From Rhabdornis inornatus (taxonomy: Eukaryota > Chordata > Aves > Passeriformes > Rhabdornithidae): DNA of 64,000 nucleotides. The stretch covers positions 248,664-312,663 of the forward strand of contig VWZS01001987.1 of NCBI GenBank assembly GCA_013397075.1. Reading direction: 5' to 3'. The notes beneath the pieces are model-generated. The model did no database searches. It saw only the letters and a program-made list of their open reading frames with translations, and was not told the DNA's origin. Positions 11,481 to 24,610 of this stretch are shown one piece after another (within the stretch, counting starts at the first letter, position 1; the number at the start of each line of letters is the position of its first letter). The translations under genes and the position numbers were made by a program.

Positions 11481-14400
11481 GAGCGCCCTGTCCCAGCTAT
11501 TATTAACTACAGTGTATTCAGATGATGGCGGCACAGACATCCCCTAACTCAAAATCTAGATCCAGATTTGCAGTAAGAGTGAGTTCAGAAGTGTTTCAAC
11601 TCCAGGTTTTAGTTCAACCCAGTAATATCACAGCCAGCATTAAAATTGAGTCTAGGTTACTCAAAAAGTGGGAAGTTCAGAGAAGAAGAATTTGGTTCAG
11701 AATTTTGTTGCTGTGGGACAAGGGGCAACTTTGCAACAGCGCAGCTCTTGAGCTGGAGTTTGAGCTGCAGCACACCTAGCCCTAATTTCTGTGTTGCTGA
11801 GAACAGTGTGTTTTCACTCAGTTTGGCACTCCATCCCTAGGCTCCAGCAAACTCATTAAAAACTGGAGACTTCATGAATAGCACCATGCCAATGAGAACC
11901 CAGGCCATTATTTTCAGACATAAAGGGAAACCCAACTTTTGGCTTATTTCACTAAAATAATCTGAAATTGAACTATTATCTTCTTTTTGTTTGTTTATTT
12001 TGTTTTCTACCTGTGCCTTGTGCAAAGCACCAACTTTTTCTCTAATAAAATTAGAAGAATGAATGCTAAAGAACTGAAATATGAAGGAAGAAAACATTCT
12101 GTTAGGGGTAAAAGCCATGAAGAAGTAATTTCTGAGAAAACTCCAGGTGCCAGCAAGCACTTTTTTAAGGTGTCCACCTCAGCTAGACAGAAATGTTGGG
12201 GATTTTAGACAAGCCAATCCACAGACTGGCAGCTTGCTAAAACAACGTTGTGGTGTGCAAGGGGTCTAAAGGCCCAGCCTATCCTGGAGCTTGCACCTTG
12301 TCCAAACCCAAGGAGATTTATACCTCGAGTGCCTGTGCTTGGTGTTTTGTGGAAAAACAGAGGTGAGGGCCAACACTCTCTGCCTGCTGTCACAGCTGCG
12401 GTACTTTAGGCAGCCCAGATAGTCCAGTGCTTCCCTGAGCTGCAGCTGGGTGTAGGGAAGCCTCCTGGAAGTGTGGGTGCTCCTGACCAAGGAATGTGAT
12501 AAATTTGGAGCCCTCAGGGACTGCTGCTTGCAGAGCTGTGACTGGTACTGCATAGCCATGAGTGCTGATTTCCAAGGGCAGAGTACTAGAATACTGGGTA
12601 ATATAGGGCTGGGGATAGTTTTAGTTTCTACAGCTTCTTTTTTCTTGTCTTTTCCAAGCCTGTCTGCCAGTCTCTTTTAGAAAGGAAGACACCAAGCAGT
12701 ACTTTCCATCTGTGCTGTCTAGAATTGTAATTCTTATGCAGTGTGGTCCAGGCACCGGACTCTTTCTCTCACTCTCCCACAGGCCATTTATTTTGCACCA
12801 GAGGAGAGATGTAGCAGGGCAAATACACAGGGACAGACCAGGCAACAAATAATAACTGAGTGACAAGAGACAGAGAACTAAAATTCCTCCTAGTGGTCAT
12901 TACAGAAAGCCGATGTGATTTCATTATTATCTCAGGAAGGAAGTAACAATGCACAGAGCAAGACAAATGGTCCAGCCAGAACACCTGGACACCACAATCA
13001 CTTCCACCAATGATCAGATGGCAAAGTGGGCTTTCAACCTACTGCCAAGTATCTTTCAAGCTGTTGCTCTTCCAAGACAAAAAAACAGCATTGCAAGAAG
13101 CCTGTTGGATGATTTTGCACTCTGACTGTGGGGTATGTGTCCTTCAATGTGCTGCACTATATGCGCATATTCCTCAGGCACAACTTCCCATAAATAATTC
13201 CCTGTCAGCATTCCACTTCAAATGATGAGTTTGCACCAGAAGCACCTTAGCTCTGCACTGTGCAGAGCAGGATGGGTAGCTGCACATGCCTGCAGCAGCA
13301 CTCAGAGCAGGATGGATTACAGCAGGTATTCACTTCAAGGCTGGTGTGTTTATTCTCTTTTGTCTTTTCCCAGAGCAGCCATGCCAGGCGGCATCCTCTG
13401 GTCCTCATGGATTTTAAAAGGTGCCAGGAAGGACCTAGGTAGACAGTGTGATTTGGCTGTTGGAGGTAAAGAACTGCCAAAACCTACAGATAGTTTTAAA
13501 ATTTGAAGTTTGCACAGAATTTTGAGTATATAACATCAATTTGTTTTTCATGCATATGCAAAAAAAAAATTATTTCATGGTTGAGGTGCCAGAAGAGGAT
13601 GCTGAAAGTGGTGTAGCACCATGGTCTCTGTAGGAGTGGTAGGTTTGTGTGCCAGAGGTGCATCCCAATTCCCTTGTCCAGGGCAGTGGGGCTCTGGGTT
13701 GCCAACAGGCATCACTGGGAGAGCTGAAACTTGGCTTTTTGTCCTTTTGTGTGGAGTCCTTCTCAAAGACTAGGTCCAGCTTAATGGTCTCTCAGAAGAA
13801 ACCAGAGATCATTCCTACCAATTGCTTGTGTGAATACCATATGCAGGAGCTGGAGGACACCATCATATGTATTTGTGATAGATGCTATATAGTGGCAGCA
13901 CATGAGAAGAATGTGAACTTAATTTTCTTAAAATTAAGAAAATTTCTGCAAGTCCACATGAGAAAGAAAAAATATTTTCAGTTAGGAAAGTCCAGCTCTG
14001 CATGGTGCAGTTTTATTACCATAATCACCCTTTCACTGAGTTAATTCCATGGTTTACAAATGTGCTAAAACCCAAATAAATGATCTAAAACATACCTAAC
14101 CACTTATAATTTACTGAAGCTTTTGTGAAAAAGCTGACAAGTAAAAAAAACCAACCAAAACCAAAACCAGCCAACCAGTTGAAGGATTCCAATACAAGAT
14201 TCCACCAAAACAAGGAATTAAGGTCAGTGTGGACAGCAGCCCATTAAATCACTGCAGCAAGTATTGCTGTTGTGATGAACACCCTAGATAAGGTGTGGGT
14301 ACTAAAAATAAGCCAGAGTTCCTCAAATAGCTGTACAGCATGAAAATGATTTAGGAGAGAGGCTACATTTATTAACTGGTTTATTATAACAAATCTGGTA

Positions 14401-17400
14401 TGACTTCATGTTAAAATGTTGGCGGGGTGTAATTCTTCTCTAGTTGGGTACACTGAAGTTTATATGAGAGGCTGAGCTTTTTGGGTTTGAGCTTTCATTA
14501 TCCTGCAAGCAATTGTAGCTATGCACTGACACCACTAGGATGATAGCAATGATTTAACACGATAGTAACAGCAGTACAGTCAAAGCTCCGTCAGAATTTC
14601 CATTTTAAACTCTGTTTGTTTAGAAATAATATTTCAACCAGTTAAAACAGCGTCAAGCACAAACTTGGCATTTGCAGTCAGCCTGGATGCCTGGATGTAA
14701 TTACTTTCTTCTATTAAAAAAAAAGAATGTCTTGAATTTTTCATTATTTTGAAAATAATTTTTTCTCTGTTGTTGTTCTTGTTGCCATTGTCCAGATGAA
14801 AGAATTTTAATCTTAAAAAACATGGCTTTGCAACCACACTGTCCATAAAGAAAACAAATTGCTTTTGGCATTAAAAACAGATGAGCAATTTAGGCCTGGA
14901 TGAAGCTGATCCTGGGGCCCAGGGATCAATGGGAGCTTTGTTATCCACACCACGAGATGCAAGAGCAGCCCTGTGTTGTGGGAGATGGGAGATCTGAGCT
15001 CCTGGTATGCACCCCCGTTTTACCCCATCCATGTGTCATTCCCAGGAGATGGAAAGGAGCAGGAACTCCCCACACTGGGAAAAGGTCTTGTCTGCACATC
15101 AGCACTACATCCCTAAGCTCAAGATGCAGCAGATTAGGGTAAGGAAAGTATTCCTGTTGCTCTTCCTGGACTTATTGACAAAAAGGCAATTCCCAATGCC
15201 AAATACAAGCTTGGAGATGGTGTGACTATGGGGTCGAACCCACAGCATTATTCACAATGGGATAAATTCAAATTCTCAATTGGAATTTGCTGAATTTTTT
15301 TGGAAACCTCAGACTTAGACCAACCTTTCAAGGATATATCTATAATACATTCCCAGACAGGAAGAAGAACAAAACCTTACGTTAAAATGAAGCCAAGACT
15401 GAGAACATGAATCCTTATTCAAAGGATAAAAAGCCCAAAGCGGTCATACCTTAACTCAAGCATTGTAAACGCCAGTCAAGACTACACTCACAGCAAATCC
15501 AAATGCATGAAGGAAAAAAAAGAAGGGCAAAACCACCCAGGCAACATTAATCCTCTCTGAAATCAAGTCAGATTGCTATTTCAGAGTTTATGACCTTAAA
15601 TGAGAATGAATTGATATTAAAAGCCTCATTGCTTTCTAAAAATGTCATTTTCCCTTTCCATGTGCCTGGACTTCAGGGAAGAATTAAGGCTGTTCAGGTG
15701 CCTTGAAACTATTTACTGCCTCTGATGCATAACTTTAATTTTGATTTACCAGAGTTTAAAAAGTCAGTGCAGAGCTGATCACAACAACTGTGTAAGGAAA
15801 TGCAAAAACTTTGGGCTCAGATGACTCATTTTTATGCTTGATTTGTGATTTAGCAGCAGCATATTAAAGTGGTGATACTTCTAAATACAACTGGAATATT
15901 TTCATTTCATAAGGCTGTTTAATATATAACAAAACACCATAGAAACAAGTGGGAAGCTTGTCTCATTGATTTTAATGGGAATTTGTTTCCCAAGAAGAAT
16001 TTGCTGGTTTAGTATTTTCCTAGTTGTGCAAAAACAATTTGCATGGAAAATAGATTTGACTTACTTGGGCTTTTGATGCTGCAGAAAGAGGGAAAAACAT
16101 TTTTTGGGGATTCTTGTGGGGCTTCAAAGAACCAGCAGGCCTTTGTTGTGACGACTGCAGCATTTGCAAAAGCAGGCAAGCACCTCAGTTCCCATGGTGG
16201 GACAAACAGCAGGAGTCACATTTTCAGGACGAGCTATCCCTGTCCCTTTCTTGCACAGCTGGTCAGCCCAGGGCTGCAGGCACATGTCTGGAGGAGTTGA
16301 GCTTGGGCATGGGTAGGGAGAGAACAAATGTGTTTCCATCCACCTCAGCCCCTGCTTGACCGTACACATTGAACGTCCAGCCAGGAGGGTCCTGAGGAAA
16401 ACAGAGGCACCATTCCCCTCTCTCATTTCAGACCACCCTGGCACACACCTACTCCAACAGTGCTCTGACACTTGGGATTTGGGTTGAAATACTAACACAA
16501 AAAATTTCAGGGCTTCCAGGTCAAATTTTCACAGGAAGAGAACGAACTTGTGCATCATAATGACACTGCATAGCATTGTGTAACACTCTTTGGAATGAAA
16601 CCTCCTCTTGGGCCTGAATTATGTGGTTCCTGAGGTGTTTGGTGAGAGTCATGTCCTTCTGTGGACAGCTCTGGCAACAGCCACACTGCTGCCTCTTCTG
16701 ACCAGCATGTTAACCCCATCCTGCTGATATCTGTGGACTTATGGCTTCCGTCATCTCTCTTTCCCTTCCTGCCTCCCCAGACAGAGACACAACCTTGACT
16801 GTGTCCCACACCTACGGCACATCTACAGCTTTTCTGGTGCCAGCTGGCAGCAGTTTCCTCCTCAGGGTCGATTTCCTCATCCTTTAGCTGAGTAAGGACC
16901 TCAGGCAAATATCAGAGCCTGGTGGAAGCAGCCTTCCCTGGACACCAGCCCATTTGGTCTCCTCAATAACACGCTGGCAGCATCCCTCACCCTTGCTGGA
17001 GTGGAGCAGGAGTCTTGGGATCATTCCTGCCCACTGCAGGACCAACTGTGCCTGTGTACACCCAGGACATCAGTGTGGTCCCCTCCTTGTCTTGTGATAC
17101 TTCTGCCTGTGGAGCTCCGCTTCCCATCCACTGGCATGGCTAAACAGCACTGCTTCCAGTTTCCAAGGGGTTGTGCTTTTGAACAACTCTTCTTTTCATT
17201 GCAACTTCTTTTATTGAATTTAAGACTTAGAAAATGACACTGGTGTGGGCAGGAGCAGAAGAGATGGGTAGAACTTCATAACCTTTGGGCTTTTTCAGAT
17301 TTGCAAGTTGATGAAAATCCTGGGGGAGATTTTCCAATATTGTTTTCATACTCTGTGTAACTGGAAAAGTGAAATTCTTCTGAATGAGCGGGATGAGGAA

Positions 17401-18972
17401 AATACTTAGCTCTGACGATGCTGGGAAAATTCTGGGGTTATTTTTATCCATGCATATAATTTCTGGTAGGAAAAAAAATTGCCTCAAGTGTTCTGAATAT
17501 GTGAATTTCTTATCTTCTGTTAGAAAACATAAGCACTGGCAGGAGAAAGCAGACTTTCTTCATTAGTGCCAGAATATTTAATATAGGTTCCTCAATATGG
17601 AAAAAAGTAGTCAGAAGAAAAACAAGGAGAGTCATTATCTGTTTTTTTCCCCTTTTAATAACCTTTTCAGTAGCACAATGCATTCAAAGCTAGGCACATT
17701 CCCCTCAGTGCAATATGGTCTCAAGACATGATTTAGATGGAAAATTTAAGTAAGATTAATGCAATTTATTATCCGCCAGGATATCCCTACAAACCACACT
17801 GCTTGGCTGAATTTTTGATTCTCAATCTAATATTTCAGATGAGATTTCCAGATGGGTGTCTTACTCCTCTATTAGTTTAGTGAGGGTGATAGAGAGTTTG
17901 TAAAACAGGAGAGGTTAAGCTAGTTTTAACACTTGATTAATCATTTAAATTACTTTGTTACTGTTTGAATCCATTGACTTTTGTTTACCAAGCAACTCCC
18001 TGAAACCCAAAGCCAACAGAAACGGCAGGCAGCTTTCCAAGTTGTTAATTTATTCAATGAGTTCTTCAAAGGAGTTCTAAAAGGGGAAAAAAGGAGCAAA
18101 TTTATAGTTGCATTGAAAGCGCAGAGCAATTCTTGTTCATTGCTTGCTAAAAATGTCTAGGTTTTTATGACTCAGAAAAAAAGCCAATATTCAAACATGC
18201 TGGCCAGCTCCTGGAGACATATATTTTTTTAAAGCAAATCAAACAAGTGCTTGATAGAGCCTGACTGCATGTTCATGCAAATGCTGATTGAAATAAAATC
18301 AACTTGTGTGACAAGCCACACATTTCTCTGCTTTTTATGTGCAAATGTGACTTCATCTGAAGCAGGATTCTCTTCCCCTGCAGGAAAATTCAGCGGGAGC
18401 AGGATCAGGCCTGTAGGAAGTCAAGAGCACAGGGACAAAGATTTTTCAAAAGCAAGTATGAATGGGTGATTAAAAAGCCCCCTTCAGTGACACAATATAC
18501 ATGTGTACAGTTTACAATTGTCCTCTGGGGAAAGGGGAAAAAAATCCCAAGCCCTAAATCATGAATAAAAAGTCCAGCTTTTGATTCTGCATATTACAAA
18601 GTTCGAGTTTGGTAAATTGATTACAATTTCTTTACAGAGACCTATCAGGAATAAACCACTAAGTCTTAGACATAAATTTGAATTCCAGAGTCTCCAGCTA
18701 ACCCAGCTCATAAATGAATTCCTAAATGCTGACTGTGCCAGAAGACCCAGTGCTGCAAAACCACTTGGCAGAAGCCATTAGTTTCAATGAGATGAACTGC
18801 TCTATTTAGCTCTCATTCAAAACTTTACAGAAATGCCAGATTTCCATAAACACAGGTTTCCTTGAATTTCCAGGGCTTTGATTAACTGGTAGATGAGGGT
18901 GTCTTACAAATATAGATTTGTATGCAGTGTTCAGCTCAGAAAGCAAGAGAGACTGGAAACGGGCTATAGGCT
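11481..18972. other. Non-coding unique sequence, candidate conserved stretches
   Basis: No exon or RNA gene is recognised. Two stretches, about 15540-16040 and 17930-18190, are free of simple repeats and transposon signatures and have the even AT-rich texture typical of conserved non-coding elements; this is an impression only. An A/C-rich low-complexity tract lies at 14143-14178. Around 16.6-17.15 kb the sequence is GC-richer without a recognisable gene. Confidence 0.6.
14143..14178. repeat. A/C-rich low-complexity tract
   Basis: The plus strand consists of AAAACC/CCAACC-type units without a strict period. It is simple low-complexity DNA. Confidence 0.7.
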
Positions 18973-18988
18973 TTTCTTTCTTTCTTTC
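18973..18988. repeat. (TTTC)4 microsatellite
   Basis: Four TTTC units are directly visible, within a pyrimidine-rich stretch that continues loosely to about 19005. Confidence 0.85.
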
Positions 18989-19994
18989 TGACTTTTTCTC
19001 TTCCTGAACTAACAGAAAGGAGGAAAACTCCTTTAGAATCTTTTGGAACTGAGGCTTTAATAATTAATAATTACTCTGTGGTTTAACAATGTTGTATATC
19101 ATTTTCCTGCCATTTATATCATTGTGTGTTAAGCTTTTTATGACAGATTAATATCCTTCAGCTTTTACAGTATGGTTTTAAAGTACTGAAGCAATGAAAG
19201 ATGAAAAGAAAAAAAATCCTTATTTTTTCCTCTTAAAAGAAATCAGTTTGTGAAATCTGCTAAAGTCAAAGACTACCTCTTTTTTCAAGGGACAACATTT
19301 TCATGTTGTTTTTTTTCTTCTTCCCTGTACTTTTTGTGACCCACTCATCAGTCAGTTGTGCTGAGACCAGCAACGATTTTTGATACATTTAAATTTATGT
19401 TTTTGCAGGTTAGGTGAGGAGCAGATTTGGTGATTGGTTTTGGTTTTTTTATTTTATTTTTTTGTTGTTGTTGCATTCTGAGTTTGAGGCCAAGTTATGG
19501 ACCAATGATTTTTATAGCCTGGATGTAGGAGCACTAAAGATTAGATCAAGTCCTTCTTTCTTTCCCATCTAAATTTTTCCCTCGACCAGCAAATGTTCCT
19601 AAAAAACACATAATCTCTATAGTACTATGGTGATCATCATAAATCTATGAATAAATGGCATTACTAGCAAGAGTGCAAGAGCAGCACAGATAATAATATG
19701 CAACTATGGTTTATTAGCCTTAAACCCTCTTAAATCAGTCATGGAACCATAGCAGCCAAGAAAACTATTGTGGTCAAACGCCGTGAACTCCAGCTTGCTT
19801 TTAACACTAGGAATATTTCCCCTCTTCTCCTGCTTTTCTACAACATCTCTGCTCTCAACCAGAGTTACTGTAATAAAAATTGTAGTTTATGTGTCTGTTT
19901 TTTGGTTAGGCTCTGGGAGTCTGATTCAGCATTTTGAATTTTTTTTCCCCCTTTTTTTAGGACAGTGCTGGCTGTGTGGGTGCTGAGCCATGGA

Positions 19995-20032
19995 GGCTGT
20001 GTGTGGCCCCGCGGCTTGGCGCCCACACAGCC
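19995..20032. other. GC-rich stem-loop with CpG sites
   Basis: Perfect 9-base arms GGCTGTGTG (19995-20003) and CACACAGCC (20024-20032) flank a 20-base GC-rich loop containing the palindrome CCGCGG. CpG dinucleotides are clustered here against a CpG-poor background. An extra copy of the left-arm word lies just upstream, near 19971. No function is assigned. Confidence 0.5.
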
Positions 20033-22108
20033 GAGTCCTGCTGCAGCTGGCAAAAACTGCTGGGATTTCAGAGCTGCAAAGCACCACGTTGGGCCTTTGG
20101 CATTACCCCACCCTTCCTGAGCACTGCCTTTGAATAAGCCCTATCCTTTGGCCACCTCTGGATAACGGGCTTTCCAGGGCATTCTGCTTGGCTGCTGAAT
20201 TGAAAAGGTTGCTGAAGCCTGTACATGCAGAAATAAATGTGGTCTAGCTTTTCATTGAGAATTCCCCTCCTTTGCCATTGGCTTTTCCTACAGGATTTGC
20301 TACCAAGAAGCTGAGTTTGGGTGTAGGTGATTGACAGGGATTGTTGTGCTCACAGAGGTGGATTCAGCCAGTGAGGAGAATGCTGCCACCGGAGCAACCA
20401 AAGCAAGCACAGCGAAATCAACGGAAAACCGAAGGCAAAACTAAAGAGCATTTAATTAACCAAACTGTGCAAAAGATGCTAAGAAGCTGAAGACCTGAAA
20501 GGAGCTAGGAAAACAATGAATGATCCTGCTGAAAAATGAGAGCTGCAATGTGAGGGTTTCAAGAACTCCAAAAATGAACTGAGAAGTTTGGTCTCAAGCA
20601 GAATGGGAAAGTAATGTTTATAGAGCACTTAGAGTCATGACATGTATTGGGATACAAAATCTATGCCTCAAATATTCAGACTTCAGGTTGGGGTAAACAT
20701 AATATTGAGTATAATCTTCAATTTGACTATTGAAACTACACGATCCTTTTTACCAAGGAATGACTGGTGAAATAGAAAAAAACCCTAAACCCCAAACCCC
20801 AAAGATAATTTACTACTGTTGTATTATTTCTCCTTACAGAAAAATCTAACAGGAAGAAACCACTGAAACATAGTTTAGGTCTGAAGAACCATGTTTCTTG
20901 AGTATCTGTAAATCTATGAACATCCGGCTGCTTTGACTGGTTTCTGTGAGCCCTAAAGCCCCAGCTTTGATGAAAGGCCACACACAGATCACAGACCCTG
21001 CAGAGAAACCTTGCCTTGGCCTGGCACAGAGGCTGTCTGTCCATCTGAGACTCGGTGTCTGAGACCCAGCCACAAACCTTGTCTTTCCTAAGAGAAATGG
21101 ACCAATTTTTCTTCTTTTAAAACAGCCAAAGCAAGTCTTGCTCGTATAACCAATGGTCTGGTGTGCAGAGCACCCAGGCTGGGGGATCCCTGACAGTGCC
21201 TTCCTCACCTGGGTAAAACCCAAACCAGTGCCTTCTATAAACCCTGGCAGCAACTTCAACAGACTTGCTAGGTTTGTTGTGAGAGTGAGAGTGGGGGAGC
21301 TCAACAGTTAGCTGATTAAGGGCCAAAGAGCAAAGACACATAATAAGGGGAAAATCTAATCCCCATTCTGAGAGCTGGCTGCAGGTTTTCCAGTGCAGGC
21401 TTCCTTCATACTGCAGTGCTTCAGGCAGGCTTGTGAGCATCATCCATCTATTATTAGTAGCCAAATCTCTCTCTGCATTTTGGAAGCAATGAGTATTGAG
21501 GGGCTCTTCGGAGGAGTTTTGAGAAAAGCTGTAAATTGTGCTCTCCACTGAGCAGAAACATGTGGGATACCATCATCACAGTATTTAGCACATCATCTAT
21601 ACCATCCACAGGTGGCATAGATGCCACAGAATTTCCTTGACAAAGATTTTGTGTCTCCCCAGGATTAGGAGGCTTGTGCAGAACAGGGGAAATGGAGAAT
21701 AAGAGAAAGGCAGAATTTGTCACATATAACACCAAACAAGCCATTCATTCACTTCATGTGTTAAATCTTGTGCCCTGCCAGCCGCGGTCTCTCCCAAAAT
21801 TAGGGACACCTGACATCTTACTCTTCTTACATTTGCAGAGAGGTGCTGGTGACAACAGATTATTTTTATTGTGCAAGTGCAGCAAACCTGGTGGAGCCTC
21901 GCAGATTACGGGCAGGTATGCAAGCACATGTACACATGCACAGAGATGCAAATCTATCAGGGGGGGCATTTATTTGAGAGGGGGATCCAGCTCACTCTTT
22001 TAGGAGAGGTGTGGGGATGTCTTCACATGTAACTCACTCTAAGTAAAAAATGCTTCAGTAAAATTCAAACAAAAACAAAAAATTAGGCATTTATTGCTGG
22101 TTTCTAAT

Positions 22109-22140
22109 GAAAAAAAAAGAAAAAAAAAGAAAGAAAACAA
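22109..22140. repeat. A-rich tract with periodic G
   Basis: Runs of eight or nine A separated by single G, then GAAAG units. This is a low-complexity purine tract. Confidence 0.8.
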
Positions 22141-23909
22141 TAATTTTCAGTTTTTCTTGCATATTTGAGTACATGAGGAATTCTGCCAAGAATTTTTATT
22201 TCAGATAACGGATTCCAAGACCCCATTATCAGCGTGGAGGAATTAATACCCTCCGTTCATGTTTTTGCCAAAACCAAATGTGGAAAATGCTCAAACCACA
22301 CCTGTTTCAGTTCTACAGCACACACACTTCTGCTTGCCAGCTCCCTAGCTGTTAAAATTAGTTAGGGGATTTCTGATACTTTTTTTTCTCTTTTCTATTT
22401 TGTTTTCTTTTTCAAGGCAGTTAGAGGACAACAGTAGCAAGGGTATGTGGTTAGCTCATAGGGATGTGAGAGGGAAAGCAGAAACACTTCAGAACTCCAG
22501 CAGCAGTTACACAGAGGAAGGTTTGGCTCTCATATTGAATTCTAGTTAGTGTGAGGTGCTACGTCCATGCCATGGGCATTAGCGAGGGAATGTGAAGTTT
22601 CTCTGCTGGTCCAAGTGGGTTTGCTCAATTCTCTCTCGAGGTATCACCTGCTGGGGCTCAGCACAGCACCTGAGCATGTCTGTGCTGTAAAGGACCAAGA
22701 AGGACTGAGGTTTTTTGAAAGAAATGCTCAGTGTAAGGAGACAGCAAGGTTGATAACAAATGGTGGTGCCATTCAGATGCTTTAGGGAAACTGATGTTTT
22801 TGGAAATACAACAGCAGTGTTCATTTCAGTGTCCTTCTGCCTCCTCAGGAATGCCAACTTGAATTTAAGAGTTGCTCTGTTATTATACCCCCCAGGCCCT
22901 TGTATCAGCTAAGTGGATGATCACCCCATTGGCACCTTGGACTGCTGCTCAATCCTCCAATATCCAGCCACTGGCCTTCCACGCTCTGAGTGAGCAAGTG
23001 AAATCTCCCTGGTGAGCAGATTTGAACAAACTCTGTGCCACATTATATAACAACCAGGACTTGTTTGGGCCTCCCCCTGAAAATTTCTATAAAATGTGCA
23101 CTATCTATAAGATTTGGGCTACGAAGAAGGATTTTTATACATCTACTTTTTAGTTATCTGTAAATATTTTTGTCTCTGTTACACAGATTTCCTGGTTTAA
23201 ACTTACCATAAAATCTGGTTAAAGATGGACTGAAATGCACAAGAAGGAACAATATTAACCAATGAATTACATGTCATCTGTACTACATTAGCACAACACA
23301 TTACAAAACCAGTATTTCTGCTACAGAAATGATGAGTAAAAATAGCTTCAGAAAACACTGAACAACTTTCCCAGGAATTTTTTTTTTCACTTTTAGAAAA
23401 TTTCTGTCTTTAGTTTGCTACAGAATGTCTGCTGGAAATACTCTGCTCTTTTTCACTTTTGTTTATGCTCATTCTCAGTATTTTCACAATGGTACTGCAA
23501 CTTAACCTCTCCAATAGGAGGGACCTTTTGCTACTTTAAAATTAAAACACAAGGTGCCTCATGCCTTCCTCCACAAAACACCTCATTTTGTTGTAAGCAA
23601 CAATAAATATTATGAAAGAACCTCATGATTCACAGGTTGTGCAAAACTCTTATACAGAAATTTTCTTCATGTCTTATAAAAGAAGCGTAATAAACTGAGA
23701 AAGCTGCTAACTGTGAAACACTGAAGAAAAACTAGGGAACATCAGTACAAGAGTATTATAACGCAAGACATATTTTTGCAGAACGGTTTTCAAATTTGAA
23801 TTTGACATTTGAATTCCAGAAATTCAGATCTAAAGAATGGCTATAGGAACCAAACACAAACCAATTTGCATTCTTTAATATTTATTCCTCAAACTAGCAT
23901 GTCTTTTCC

Positions 23910-23923
23910 TTTTTTTTTTTTTT
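23910..23923. repeat. (T)14 tract
   Basis: Homopolymer of 14 T on the plus strand. No recognisable retroposon body lies on its antisense side, so it is not clearly a poly(A) tail. Confidence 0.85.
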
Positions 23924-24596
23924 GTTTGAGAAACTGAATTCCACTGTCTCTTCAGTGTCTCCCCAAAACTATTAATTCAGACATATCCAAGGGATAGTTT
24001 AATTGCCGTTGTAGGCTAATGAATTTGGGGTGGGTGGGTGATATTTTTGCAGATATTTAATAGGCTGTATGAACACCTGGCTAGTTATTCTTTCCTGAAA
24101 CACAAAGATTTTAGCAGTCAGCCACTTCTCCTGCCCAATCAAAAAAAGAGGAGTATAGAGCACCCCAGCTCCTTGCCCATGCCCTTGATGGTGACTGTTT
24201 TTAGGGCCCTGATGTTTATTTGGCTCCTTACACCATTCAGTACATCACATGCTCTATTATATTGTGTAATTTTTGAAAGCCTAAATATCATGCAGTAGTA
24301 GTCAAAAGCCTTAAAATATCTCTTATATTTATGTAGTCATTTTTATCAAGCGAGTTATAATCTCACCAGAGGATGTAATCAGATCTGTCCAAGGAGACTG
24401 ATGTTCATAAAACAATGTTGGCTAACATTATTTCTTTTCCAGGCTTTTACTTCTTCTTTGATTATATCTTGTGTCAGTTTTATTCCTGGTTCTGCAATTG
24501 GAAACCCACAATAACAGGGCTATAATGTTTCACAAATCTGCTCATGGTCAGCTCTCCTGTTGATTCAAACTGTGAGCATTTAGCTTTTTTATATTA

Positions 24597-24610
24597 TTTT
24601 TTTTTTTTTT
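24597..24610. repeat. (T)14 tract
   Basis: Homopolymer of 14 T within the AT-rich stretch 24585-24613. No associated retroposon is recognised. Confidence 0.85.

Noticed and set aside
15222..15245. tRNA T-arm-like word around GGGGTCGAACCC
   Set aside because: No A box, acceptor stem or anticodon arm lies at the required distance, so this is not a tRNA gene.
20846..21548. Overlapping minus-strand open frames of 152 and 143 codons
   Set aside because: The frames overlap in different registers, have no recognisable domain and show no coding-like continuity or splice-supported structure.
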